The notes under the pieces were generated by a model. That model was given only the letters and a program-made list of their open reading frames with translations. It made no database searches and was not told where the DNA came from. 64,000 bases of DNA from positions 1 to 64,000 of the forward strand of contig CANLUC010000005.1 of NCBI GenBank assembly GCA_947494195.1. The letters are read 5' to 3'. The position numbers and the translations under genes are program-made. This DNA is from an uncultured Nesterenkonia sp. (lineage in GTDB: Bacteria > Actinomycetota > Actinomycetes > Actinomycetales > Micrococcaceae). Shown piece after piece: positions 54,209-64,000 of this stretch (within the stretch, counting starts at the first letter, position 1; each line of letters starts with the position of its first letter).

Positions 54209-55040
54209 TGTGGAGGACGGTGAGGTACGGAAGCTGGACCGGCTCCCCCGGCGGGAGCTCCAGGTGCTCGTCGAGGTACCAGTCGAGGTTCGCCCGGCGG
54301 CGCTCCCGAGCCGGCTCATCGGCAGAGAGCCAGGAGCTCAGCGTGGTGGACAGCGTGCGGATCTCCTCCGGGGTGATCGACCGCTCCCAGCGGGTCTCCC
54401 GCGTGGTCCAGGCGCCGAAGAGGGCAGGATCCACCGGCGGGGTCCAGCCGGGCCGGTAGACATCCCCGGCGCGCATGATCCGGGTCAGCCGATGCACCCA
54501 GGGCACCGAGGTGTCCAGGTAGTTCGCCACCACAGCCAGCACTCCCCCGGGCCGGAGAATCCGGCGCACCTCCTGCTGGACCAGCGCGTCATCGAACCAG
54601 TGCCAGGCCTGGGCCGCGACGACGACGTCGCAGCTCGCCTCCTCCAGGCCGGTCTCCTCTGCCGTGGTCCGGTGCACCTGAAGCCGTGGGCTGGCCGCGT
54701 CCCGGCCCCGCGTCTGATCCGACTCTTCGCTTCGGGCTGCGAGCACCTCGGTCATCGCGATCGAGGGCTCCACCGCATGGACGTCGGCCCCGTGCTCGAG
54801 CAGCGCTCGGGTGAGGATTCCGGTGCCGGCGCCGAGATCGGCGACCACGGGGTGGGCTGCGGGCGAGAGCGCCAGCATCCTCGCCACCACCTCGCGCGGA
54901 TAGCGCGGCCGGACGGCGTCATAGCTCCAGGCCTCCTGCAGGGAGGTGTCCGTGGAGAAGGAGGCGCCGAGCCGGCGTCGTCGGTCCGGGTCCGTGATCA
55001 GCGCCTGCTGACCGGGACGTGACTTGGGACGGGAGGGCAC
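54183..55040 (-). CDS. SAM-dependent class I methyltransferase
   Basis: The protein has 285 residues. Motif I is VVADLGAGTGILTRAL, followed by DVHAVEPSIAM and VVVAAQAWHWFDD, then LRPGGVLAVVAN. This is the Methyltransf_11-type core, with a C-terminal helical region. The substrate is not evident from sequence. The GTG start at 55040 lies 11 bases after the ribF stop on the same strand. Its last codons are inside repeat copy A, which suggests that the element rewrote its 3' end. Confidence 0.85.
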   Translation of the reverse strand: MPSRPKSRPGQQALITDPDRRRRLGASFSTDTSLQEAWSYDAVRPRYPREVVARMLALSPAAHPVVADLGAGTGILTRALLEHGADVHAVEPSIAMTEVLAARSEESDQTRGRDAASPRLQVHRTTAEETGLEEASCDVVVAAQAWHWFDDALVQQEVRRILRPGGVLAVVANYLDTSVPWVHRLTRIMRAGDVYRPGWTPPVDPALFGAWTTRETRWERSITPEEIRTLSTTLSSWLSADEPARERRRANLDWYLDEHLELPPGEPVQLPYLTVLHTSVLPGPT

Positions 55041-55051
55041 GGCGGTCGTGA

Positions 55052-56056
55052 CTAGTCGACGGGGAGTCCGGCGAGGACCTGACGGGTCTGCGCCACGTCC
55101 TGATGCATCTGCTCCACCAGCTTCGCCACGCCTTCATAGGCGACCATTCCGCGCAGGCGCTGCACGAACTCCACACGCACGTGCTGGCCGTAGAGATCGA
55201 AGTCCTCAACCAGCTCTTGGGGCCGATCGATGACATGGGACTCCACCACACGTTCCAGCCCGTGGAAGGTGGGGTTCGAGCCCACCGAGATCGCAGCCGG
55301 CCAGGGTGCCCCGGCGGCGTCCTCCAGCCAACCGGCGTAGACGCCGTCGGCGGGGATCATGCCCTCGGAGGCACTCGCCAGGTTGGCAGTGGGAAAGCCC
55401 AGGTCACGGCCGCGGGCCGCGCCGTGGACCACCTCGCCCAGCACGGCGTGCGGACGGCCGAGCACCTCGGCGGCGGCGGCAACATCCCCGGCGTCGAGCG
55501 CCTCGCGCACCCAGGTGGAGGAGCAGCGGCGCGAGGTCTCGGCCACGGTGTGACCGGAGAGCGCGAAATCATCCACACCCAGCACGCGGAAGCCGTAGCG
55601 TTCGCCGAGTTCGACCATGGTCTCGAAGTTGCCCGAGTTGCCGCGTCCGAAGCGGACGTCATGACCGATCACGACCACGGAGACATTGAGCAGGTCCACG
55701 AAGTAGGTCTTCACGAACTCTTCGGCGGTGAGTCCGGCCAGGTCCAGGTTGTAGTGCAGCACGAGCAGCGCATCGATGCCGGACTCAGACAGGCGCTGGA
55801 CCTTCTCCGCGGTCCCGGTGAGCATCACGGGGCAGTCATCGGGGCGGTGGACCTGCAGCGGGTGCGGGTCGAAGGTGATGGCCACGGCCTGGGTGTCTTC
55901 TTCGCTGTGGGCAGCGGCGACAAGCTGGGAGAGCACCTCCTGGTGACCCAGGTGGACGCCGTCGAAATTGCCGATGGTCACTGCGGTGGGTCCCAGCCCC
56001 TGCGGGACTTCTTCGCGACCGTTCCAGAACTGCACGTCGGAAAGCCTATCGCTCAT
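55052..56056 (-). CDS. ribF: Bifunctional riboflavin kinase/FMN adenylyltransferase
   Basis: The protein has 334 residues from the ATG at 56056, which overlaps the upstream stop (ATGA). The FAD synthetase half has AVTIGNFDGVHLGHQEVL (nucleotidyltransferase HxGH) and GHDVRFGRGNSG, then STWVREALDAGDV. The riboflavin kinase half begins with GEVVHGAARGRDLGFPTANL and has GVYAGWLED. It makes FMN and FAD. It ends the translation block and is coupled to two membrane genes upstream. Confidence 0.96.
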   Translation of the reverse strand: MSDRLSDVQFWNGREEVPQGLGPTAVTIGNFDGVHLGHQEVLSQLVAAAHSEEDTQAVAITFDPHPLQVHRPDDCPVMLTGTAEKVQRLSESGIDALLVLHYNLDLAGLTAEEFVKTYFVDLLNVSVVVIGHDVRFGRGNSGNFETMVELGERYGFRVLGVDDFALSGHTVAETSRRCSSTWVREALDAGDVAAAAEVLGRPHAVLGEVVHGAARGRDLGFPTANLASASEGMIPADGVYAGWLEDAAGAPWPAAISVGSNPTFHGLERVVESHVIDRPQELVEDFDLYGQHVRVEFVQRLRGMVAYEGVAKLVEQMHQDVAQTRQVLAGLPVD

Positions 56057-56559
56057 GCCTGGGTGCCGCGCGCGGCGGAACGTCCGGGGCGGTGGCGCAG
56101 CAGCCAAAACAGGCCGATGAAGGGCAGCACCAGGGGCACGAAGGCGTAGCCCTCACCGAAGTGGGACCACACGGTCGCCTCGTTGAAGAGCTCCGGCTGC
56201 AGGTAGGTCCAGAGTCCGACGCTGAGCACTCCGGTCAGCTCGACGAGCACCGCGATCAGCGCGATGAGCCAGGCGCGGGCGCCGATGCGGGCCAGGGCCA
56301 GGGTGGCGACGATGTAGACCGCGGCGGCGAACCCGCTGAGCGCGTACGCCACCGGGGAGGCGTCGAAGTCGGTGAGGATCTGATAGAGCGCCCGGGCGAA
56401 GGAGGAGACGGCGAAGATGCCGTAGGCGGTGATGATGAGCATGCCGACGCCGCGGTTGCGCGGCGTCGGCATGCTGGCGGCTTTGGCCCGGCCGCCGTCG
56501 GTGCTGGCAGCCTTGACCCGTCCGCCGTCGGCCGTGGTGCTGTTCAGGTTCTCGCTCAT
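56053..56559 (-). CDS. Four-helix membrane protein inserted between truB and ribF
   Basis: The protein has 168 residues from the ATG at 56559. A Gly/Lys-rich soluble start with a small repeat (DGGRVKAAS then DGGRAKAAS) precedes four hydrophobic helices (about 38-58, 68-90, 97-117 and 137-155). It is coupled by ATGA overlap on both sides, to the previous membrane gene and to ribF. Related proteins are found next to ribF in actinobacteria and are unnamed. Transport is not excluded. Confidence 0.7.
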   Translation of the reverse strand: MSENLNSTTADGGRVKAASTDGGRAKAASMPTPRNRGVGMLIITAYGIFAVSSFARALYQILTDFDASPVAYALSGFAAAVYIVATLALARIGARAWLIALIAVLVELTGVLSVGLWTYLQPELFNEATVWSHFGEGYAFVPLVLPFIGLFWLLRHRPGRSAARGTQA

Positions 56560-56921
56560 AGCGCGCTTCCCCACCAGATCTCCTCCAAGCGGTAGATCAT
56601 CACGAATACGACGAGCCCGACAAAGCTCATCACCAGGTTGGACCAGCGGGTCTTGTCGATCATGGCCCAGATGAACACTCCCACCGGGAGCATCAGTGCA
56701 GTGACAATATAGCCCCAGAACTCCCAGGCCTCTCCCGCGATGGAGGCGCCGGCGGCCTGCCGGATTCCGGCGTAGACCGCGTAGACGATCAGGTAGAGCT
56801 CGATCAGCGCCAGCGAGATGATCGAGGAATCCGCCGGGTGATCGCGCACCGCGGTCATGATCCAGCACACCACCACAGACAGTGCGCAGACGAGGGTGCC
56901 TATGAGGAACATCACCGTCAT
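56556..56921 (-). CDS. Four-helix membrane protein, second insert after truB
   Basis: The protein has 121 residues and four hydrophobic helices (about 4-23, 34-53, 66-86 and 93-112), few charged loops and no motif. It is coupled to truB (ATGA overlap, 56918-56921) and to the next membrane gene. The two form a conserved-looking pair inside the RNA-modification block. Function unknown. Confidence 0.7.
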   Translation of the reverse strand: MTVMFLIGTLVCALSVVVCWIMTAVRDHPADSSIISLALIELYLIVYAVYAGIRQAAGASIAGEAWEFWGYIVTALMLPVGVFIWAMIDKTRWSNLVMSFVGLVVFVMIYRLEEIWWGSAL

Positions 56922-57997
56922 GCAGAGGATTCCTCGGACTGTGTCGAGGTCTCGGCGGGGGCGGATGACGACGGCGCGGCGGGGGCTGCGCCTTCGCCTG
57001 CAGTGTGTGCCGCAGCGGGGGCGGTGGCCGGGGCGAAGACCAGCTCGGGCTTGGCCTGGTAGCTGCTGGACTCGGCCGCGTGGGCGGCGTCTGGCGAGGC
57101 CGATGCCCCCTTCTTGGCCGGGACGTCGCGCAGCAGGGCCACCAGATCTCCCTCGGGCCCGAAGGCGGCCGTCAGCTGGGGATCTTCCCCGGTCCCGGAA
57201 GCCGTCACGCGCCGACCGAAGCCGAGGTTCGCGGTCTCCTCGGCGGTGAGCTCTCGGGCGGGGAAGAGCTGAGCGGCGGCCTCGGCCAGGCCGATATAGC
57301 CGAAGTCCTCGCCGAGCTGTTCCAGGGACAGTGTCTGGTCGATGCCGTAGGGACCCACGGCGGTGCGGCGCAGCGCGGTGAGATGACCGCCCACCTCCAG
57401 CGCCTCGCCCAGGTCGCGGGCCAGCGCGCGGACATAGGTGCCGGAGGAGACCCGCACCTCGATGTCCACATCGATGAGCTTGCCGCCCTCGATCCGGCGG
57501 ATGTCGAGGACCTCGAAGGCGTGCACGGTGATCGCACGGGAGTTTAACTCCACGTCCTCGCCGGCCCGCGCCCGGTCATAGGCGCGGAGACCGTCGACCT
57601 TGATCGCAGAGACCGTGGCCGGGACCTGTTGGATCTCGCCGGTGAGTCGGGCCACCTCGGCGTGGATGTCCTCGGCGCCCACCGCATTGGCGAACCGGGT
57701 CTGCAGAAGCTCGCCCTCGGCGTCGTCGGTGGTGGTGGACTGGCCCAGCCGCATGGTGGCGGTATAGGTCTTGTCCACCCCGACGATGTGGGTCAGCAGC
57801 CGCGTGGCACGGTTGATGCCCACCACCAGCACGCCGGTGGCCATCGGGTCCAGGGTCCCCGCGTGGCCGACCTTGCGCGTTCCCGCGAGCTTGCGGAGGC
57901 GCCCGACCACGTCATGGCTGGTCCAGCCCGCGGGCTTGTCCACCAGGACGAGGCCGGAGCCGACCTCCAGCTCCTCGGGCTTCTGCTTCTTACCCAT
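56918..57997 (-). CDS. truB: tRNA pseudouridine(55) synthase
   Basis: The protein has 359 residues. The catalytic Asp is D50 in KVGHAGTLDPMATGVLVV, with GLVLVDKPAGWTSHDVV before it and STTTDDAEGELL after it. The C-terminal region is a PUA-like domain, followed by an Ala/Ser/Glu-rich tail of about 70 residues that is not conserved in the family. The stop overlaps the next gene start. It isomerises U55 in the T-arm of tRNA. Confidence 0.96.
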   Translation of the reverse strand: MGKKQKPEELEVGSGLVLVDKPAGWTSHDVVGRLRKLAGTRKVGHAGTLDPMATGVLVVGINRATRLLTHIVGVDKTYTATMRLGQSTTTDDAEGELLQTRFANAVGAEDIHAEVARLTGEIQQVPATVSAIKVDGLRAYDRARAGEDVELNSRAITVHAFEVLDIRRIEGGKLIDVDIEVRVSSGTYVRALARDLGEALEVGGHLTALRRTAVGPYGIDQTLSLEQLGEDFGYIGLAEAAAQLFPARELTAEETANLGFGRRVTASGTGEDPQLTAAFGPEGDLVALLRDVPAKKGASASPDAAHAAESSSYQAKPELVFAPATAPAAAHTAGEGAAPAAPSSSAPAETSTQSEESSA

Positions 57998-58003
57998 GGG
58001 TGC

Positions 58004-58492
58004 TCAGTTGGCCTCGGATGCGCGGCGAGTGCCGGACCCGTCGGCGTCGTCCTCGGAGGACTCGTCCTCCTCGACCTGCCAGCGGTAGGGCTTCTCCTCG
58101 GAGGCGGGCTGGGCGTCCTTGCGGAGCGCGGCGACCTGCTCATCCTGCTCGCGGGCCTTGCGCAGCAGGTCTTCCATGTGCGCCGCCGATTCAGGGATCT
58201 CGTCGGCGACGAACTCGAGGGTGGGGGTCAGCCGGATGTTGAGGTTCTTGCCGAGCTCGTGGCGCAGCACGCCCTGGTTCGCGGCCAGGACCGCTTCGGC
58301 GCCGGCGCGAGAGTCCTCGTCCGGGGCCATCACCGTGTAATACACGGTGGAGTGCTGGAGATCGTTGGTCACGCGGGCGTCGGTGACGGTGATGAGCTCG
58401 GCACGCTCATCCTTGACCCGGCGACGCAGCGCCTCGGCCACGATCACCTTGATGCGCTGCGCCAGTCGGGCGGCGCGTGCTGGATCTGCCAT
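58004..58492 (-). CDS. rbfA: Ribosome-binding factor A
   Basis: The protein has 162 residues. The KH-like core (about 1-115) includes ARAARLAQRIKVIVAEALRR, ITVTDARVTNDLQHSTVYYTV and LRHELGKNLNIRLTPTLEFVAD. A charged tail follows (Ala/Glu/Asp/Ser), longer than in E. coli. It assists 30S maturation and cold adaptation. It lies six bases upstream of truB; AAGGA precedes the ATG. Confidence 0.95.
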   Translation of the reverse strand: MADPARAARLAQRIKVIVAEALRRRVKDERAELITVTDARVTNDLQHSTVYYTVMAPDEDSRAGAEAVLAANQGVLRHELGKNLNIRLTPTLEFVADEIPESAAHMEDLLRKAREQDEQVAALRKDAQPASEEKPYRWQVEEDESSEDDADGSGTRRASEAN

Positions 58493-58569
58493 GGGATGGT
58501 CCTTTCAGAAATTCTGTGTCCCAGCCTAGCCCCGGCGTGGGGCCCGGCTGGGCATGGGGTGCTGACAGG

Positions 58570-58603
58570 TCCGGGGACCCCGCCGCGTGGCAGAGTCCCC
58601 GGA
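58570..58603 (-). other. Hairpin between infB and rbfA
   Basis: TCCGGGGAC (58570-58578) and GTCCCCGGA (58595-58603) form a perfect 9-bp stem with a 16-base loop. No U-tract follows, so it may be an attenuator, a processing site or simply a stabilising structure rather than a full terminator. Confidence 0.35.
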
Positions 58604-58632
58604 ACTGTCGCCGGACGAACCGGCGGGCCTGG

Positions 58633-61470
<2,838 letters not shown>

Positions 61471-61600
61471 ATTTCTCCTTGTCTGGCCCACGCTTCCCCG
61501 CCGGCACCAGCGGGGCTGATGTCAGCGGTTCATCGGCGAAGGCCGTTTGAACTTCTCTGAAACCGTGACGGAGTTGCTCTGAAAAGTCATCGCGGCGAAC

Positions 61601-61969
61601 TCATGCGTCGGTGTTCATCGGGGATCCATCTCTCTGAACCCGCTTTCTGGCCTCAGTCGCTTTGGACTGCACCGGAGTGCTGTCCGAGGAGCTGGGGCCG
61701 TTGGTGCCGATAATGTCGTGCAGCTCAAGTGTGCTCGTATCCACAGGCCGGCGGAACGCCCGGTTGAAGGCCTTCCGCTTGACTGCAGTGTCGAAGCACT
61801 CACGCTGCGGGTGCAACCAGGCGCCTCGTCCGGGAAGAACCCGGGCGGTGTCCCACACCACCTGCTCAGGTGCGGATCTGGCGTCGTCGGCTGCGGTGAG
61901 GACAAGCCTCACCACGTCATCCTGGGCGACCTGACGGCGACAGCCGATACAGGTGCGCACTGGAACCAT
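61601..61969 (-). CDS. ylxR: YlxR family RNA-binding protein
   Basis: The protein has 122 residues. The YlxR signature RTCIGCRRQVAQDDVVRLV and GRGAWLHPQRECFDTAVKRKAFNRAFRR is complete. The family binds RNA and is always encoded between nusA and infB, as here. The C-terminal extension (about 35 residues, Ser/Lys-rich) is not conserved. The ATG at 61969 is the only reasonable start. Confidence 0.96.
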   Translation of the reverse strand: MVPVRTCIGCRRQVAQDDVVRLVLTAADDARSAPEQVVWDTARVLPGRGAWLHPQRECFDTAVKRKAFNRAFRRPVDTSTLELHDIIGTNGPSSSDSTPVQSKATEARKRVQRDGSPMNTDA

Positions 61970-62025
61970 GACAGTCTACCCCTTCTCGCTGATTCGAGCA
62001 GAACGCTCGGCCCGAACGAACCCGG

Positions 62026-63003
62026 TCAGGGTGCTGCCAGCGTGGCGTCGGAGACGATGTCGATCCGCCAGCCGGTGAGCTTCGCGGCGAGCCGGGCGTT
62101 CTGCCCCTCTTTGCCGATGGCGAGCGAGAGCTGGTAGTCCGGGACGACCACGCGGGCGCTGCGGGTGGCCTCTTCCAGGATCGTCACCGATTTCACCTTC
62201 GAGGGCGAGAGCGAGTGGGCGATGAACTCGGCGGCGTCGTCGGAGTGATCGATGATGTCGATCTTCTCGTCGTTGAGTTCGGTCATCACCGCGCGGACTC
62301 GGGAGCCCATGGAGCCGATGCAGGCACCCTTGGCGTTGATGCCCGACTGGTGGGCACGGACCGCGATCTTGGTGCGGTGTCCGGCCTCGCGGGCGATGGC
62401 GGTGATCTCCACGCTGCCGTCGGCGATCTCCGGGACCTCGTGTTCGAAGAGCTTCTTCACCAGGCCCGGGTGGGAGCGGGACAGTGTGATGGAGGGGCCG
62501 CGCATGCCGCGGTGGACGTCGACGACGAAGGCGCGCAGCCGCCGGCCGTGGATGTACTCCTCGCCGGGGACGTGCTCCTGCGGGGGAAGCAGCGCCTCGA
62601 CGCTGCCCAGGTCCACCTGGATCATGTTCGGGTTGCGGCCCTGCTGGATGGTGCCGGAGATCAGCTCACCCTCGCGGCCGCGGAACTCGCCGAGGACCTG
62701 ATCGTCCTCGGCGTCGCGGATGCGCTGCATGATGACCTGGCGCGCCGTGGAGGCTGCCACGCGGCCGAAGTCGCGAGGAGTGTCGTCGAACTCGCCGATG
62801 ACCGTGCCGTCCTCGTCGCGCTCCTTGGCCCAGACCGTGACGTGACCCGTGGACTGATCGATCTCCGCCCGGGCGTGCTGCAATGCACCGGGTGACTTGT
62901 GGTAAGCCAGCACCAGCGCCTGCTCAATGGCGGGGATCAGCCGCTCCAGCGGGATCTCTCGCTCTTTGACGAGCATGCGCAGTGCGCTCATATCGATATC
63001 CAC
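62026..63003 (-). CDS. nusA: Transcription termination/antitermination factor NusA
   Basis: The protein has 325 residues. The GTG at 63003 is preferred over an ATG four codons later because GGAGG lies six bases upstream. It has an N-terminal domain (1-100), an S1 domain (GELISGTIQQGRNPNMIQVDLGSVEALLP) and two KH domains (ACIGSMGSRVRAVMTEL and QLSLAIGKEGQNARLAAKLTG). It lacks the acidic C-terminal repeats of E. coli NusA, as is normal in actinobacteria. It follows rimP by 24 bases. Confidence 0.96.
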   Translation of the reverse strand: MDIDMSALRMLVKEREIPLERLIPAIEQALVLAYHKSPGALQHARAEIDQSTGHVTVWAKERDEDGTVIGEFDDTPRDFGRVAASTARQVIMQRIRDAEDDQVLGEFRGREGELISGTIQQGRNPNMIQVDLGSVEALLPPQEHVPGEEYIHGRRLRAFVVDVHRGMRGPSITLSRSHPGLVKKLFEHEVPEIADGSVEITAIAREAGHRTKIAVRAHQSGINAKGACIGSMGSRVRAVMTELNDEKIDIIDHSDDAAEFIAHSLSPSKVKSVTILEEATRSARVVVPDYQLSLAIGKEGQNARLAAKLTGWRIDIVSDATLAAP

Positions 63004-63027
63004 TTGTGCCTCCGGTCAAGCCAGTCT

Positions 63028-63573
63028 CTACTCCGTGTGGGAAAACTCTACCTGCACTCGCGCCTGGGTGATCGACGCGAAACCGATCTCCGTGGGATCC
63101 GCATACTTCACCGGCATGCCCTTCTTGGGCGCAGGCTTCTGCTCGGCCACCGTGATGGAGTCGTCGCTGACCGCGGTGAGCCGGGCCAGCATCGGGCTGC
63201 CTCCGGTCGGGGTGATCTCCAGCAGCCGGCCGAGGTTGCGCTCGAAGTGCCGGGGCTCGGTGAGCGGACGGGTCGCCCCCGGGGTGGAGACCTCCAGCTC
63301 GTAGCTGTCCAGCTCGGGAAGCACGTCCTCCTCGTCCAGCCGGGCGGAGATCGCCTGGGAGAGGGCGGCGACCGTGTCGAGGTCGACCTGGTCCGTGCCG
63401 GAGGGCAGATCCACGGAGACCTTCAGCGTGGTGGTGCCGCCGCTGGGGCTGAGCTCGAGCTCTTCGAGGAAGAGCCCCTGTTCGGTGACCGTGGGGATGA
63501 TCAGCTCGGCGATCTTCGCGGTGCGGGCATCGGTGAAGCGCTGCGCTCCGGTGGGGCGTGGGGCGATGGCCAT
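63028..63573 (-). CDS. rimP: Ribosome maturation factor RimP
   Basis: The protein has 181 residues. The N-terminal domain has LFLEELELSPSGGTTTLKVSVDLPSG and VDLDTVAALSQAISARLDEEDVLPELDSYELEVSTPGATRPL, the latter the family block 'YxLEVSSPGxxRPL'. A C-terminal Sm-like barrel follows. It is required for 30S assembly. AGAGGA precedes the ATG. It is the first gene of the block. Confidence 0.95.
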   Translation of the reverse strand: MAIAPRPTGAQRFTDARTAKIAELIIPTVTEQGLFLEELELSPSGGTTTLKVSVDLPSGTDQVDLDTVAALSQAISARLDEEDVLPELDSYELEVSTPGATRPLTEPRHFERNLGRLLEITPTGGSPMLARLTAVSDDSITVAEQKPAPKKGMPVKYADPTEIGFASITQARVQVEFSHTE

Positions 63574-63626
63574 GACGGTCCTCTCAGTGGCGGGTGGTGC
63601 GTCTCCATTGTGCCTGAGACCTCCCC

Positions 63627-63707
63627 TCCGCGTTTTACCTCCCCTTACGTGTTCTACCCGCCCGGCGGTCGGCCGGGTAAAACGCGTCCGCGCCGGTAAA
63701 ACGCTGG
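63627..63707. repeat. 81-bp palindromic repeat element, copy B
   Basis: It starts TCCGCGTTTTACCTCCCC and ends GGTAAAACGCTGG, the same length and ends as copy A at 54128-54208. It carries an extra internal GGGTAAAACGCG inverted copy that is degraded in copy A. The DUF559-like gene stop (63635) lies inside it, just as the methyltransferase stop lies inside copy A. Confidence 0.75.
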
Positions 63708-64000
63708 GACAAGGGGACGCCGGCGGTGCTGAGCAGACGCCGGAGGCGAGAGGGGTCTTGCAGGTCAGCCCAGGTGAAACGCAGGACGGTCAGCCCGAGG
63801 GCGCGCAGCCCGTCCTCACGCTCCTTCTCCGCGATCACCACCTCCTCGGCGCTCCGGCCCGAGAGCGCCCTCGAGGTCCGGTACTTCAAGAGCCCGTCGA
63901 ATTCGCCGACGACGCCCGGACCCTCCCAGAAGAAATCAGTGATGCAGGACCGCCCGTTCGGCAGTTGGAACATGCGCTGCAGGATCGGGGCCGCGAATCC
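63635..64000 (-). CDS. DUF559-like (Vsr-type fold) protein, partial
   Basis: The window shows at least 121 residues, and the gene runs beyond the right edge at its 5' side. The visible part is FFWEGPGVVGEFDGLLKY, with charged residues where a nuclease active site would be, then GLRALGLTVLRFTWADLQDPSRLRRLL. This is the DUF559 pattern, related to very-short-patch-repair endonucleases (acidic EFDG, later VLRFTW). The last codons lie in repeat copy B. The gene is not part of the usual rimP neighbourhood. Confidence 0.6.
   Translation of the reverse strand, partial: GFAAPILQRMFQLPNGRSCITDFFWEGPGVVGEFDGLLKYRTSRALSGRSAEEVVIAEKEREDGLRALGLTVLRFTWADLQDPSRLRRLLSTAGVPLSQRFTGADAFYPADRRAGRTRKGR

Overview
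The window looks like chromosomal DNA of a high-GC actinobacterium of the order Micrococcales, most likely Micrococcaceae (Nesterenkonia or Arthrobacter type). This is an inference. It rests on the GC-rich codon use, frequent GTG starts, a mycobacterial-type LigD with polymerase, phosphoesterase and ligase domains in that order, a mycoredoxin-like protein, a TIGR03085-family protein of the mycothiol-linked DinB fold, and a rimP-nusA-ylxR-infB-rbfA-truB-ribF-rpsO-pnp block whose NusA is short in the actinobacterial way. No rRNA, tRNA or CRISPR array was found.

Layout. Positions 1-12000 hold an IS481-type transposase tail, a HTH regulator coupled to a membrane-anchored M23-like protein, small membrane proteins, a tandem pair of class A beta-lactamase-like genes (one intact, one with every catalytic motif lost), a cupin, an OGG-fold glycosylase-like gene, an AbiGi-like gene of lower GC, ligD and a flavin-binding stress protein. 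Positions 12000-25400 are an accessory, defence-like region: a one-chain nuclease-methyltransferase, a decayed ABC ATPase, a DUF2975/HTH/FAD-oxidoreductase operon, an unusual two-gene module (a PD-(D/E)XK-like plus hydrophobic protein, and a helical glycine-zipper protein), an Mrr-type nuclease, a DUF6308-like gene and a GmrSD-type DUF262/DUF1524 nuclease.

Positions 25400-31000 return to housekeeping and accessory genes: PPK2, a CE4 deacetylase, asparaginase, a coiled-coil membrane protein, a TIGR03085-family protein and TspO. Positions 30771-38355 form a catabolic or salvage locus on the minus strand: nucleoside hydrolase, LacI regulator, NMT1/THI5-type binding protein, ABC ATPase, a fused double permease, amidohydrolase and nucleoside deoxyribosyltransferase. 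The genes overlap tightly, and a perfect LacI-type palindrome precedes the binding protein gene.

Positions 38489-45700 carry a mycoredoxin, a TIGR01777 protein, an HNH protein, a RecQ-like helicase with a phosphoribosyltransferase-like tail, a Rieske-FAD oxidoreductase and a sugar kinase. Positions 45709-49097 are a cst-like persulfide detoxification operon (CstB-like fusion, rhodanese, TauE exporter, CstR-like sensor), with two near-identical operators upstream of cstB. An MFS exporter follows.

From 51188 to 63573 lies the translation and RNA-processing block on the minus strand, interrupted by two membrane genes between truB and ribF and by a methyltransferase between ribF and rpsO. An 81-bp palindromic repeat occurs at 54128 and again at 63627, both times at the 3' end of a gene. 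The window ends inside a DUF559-like gene.
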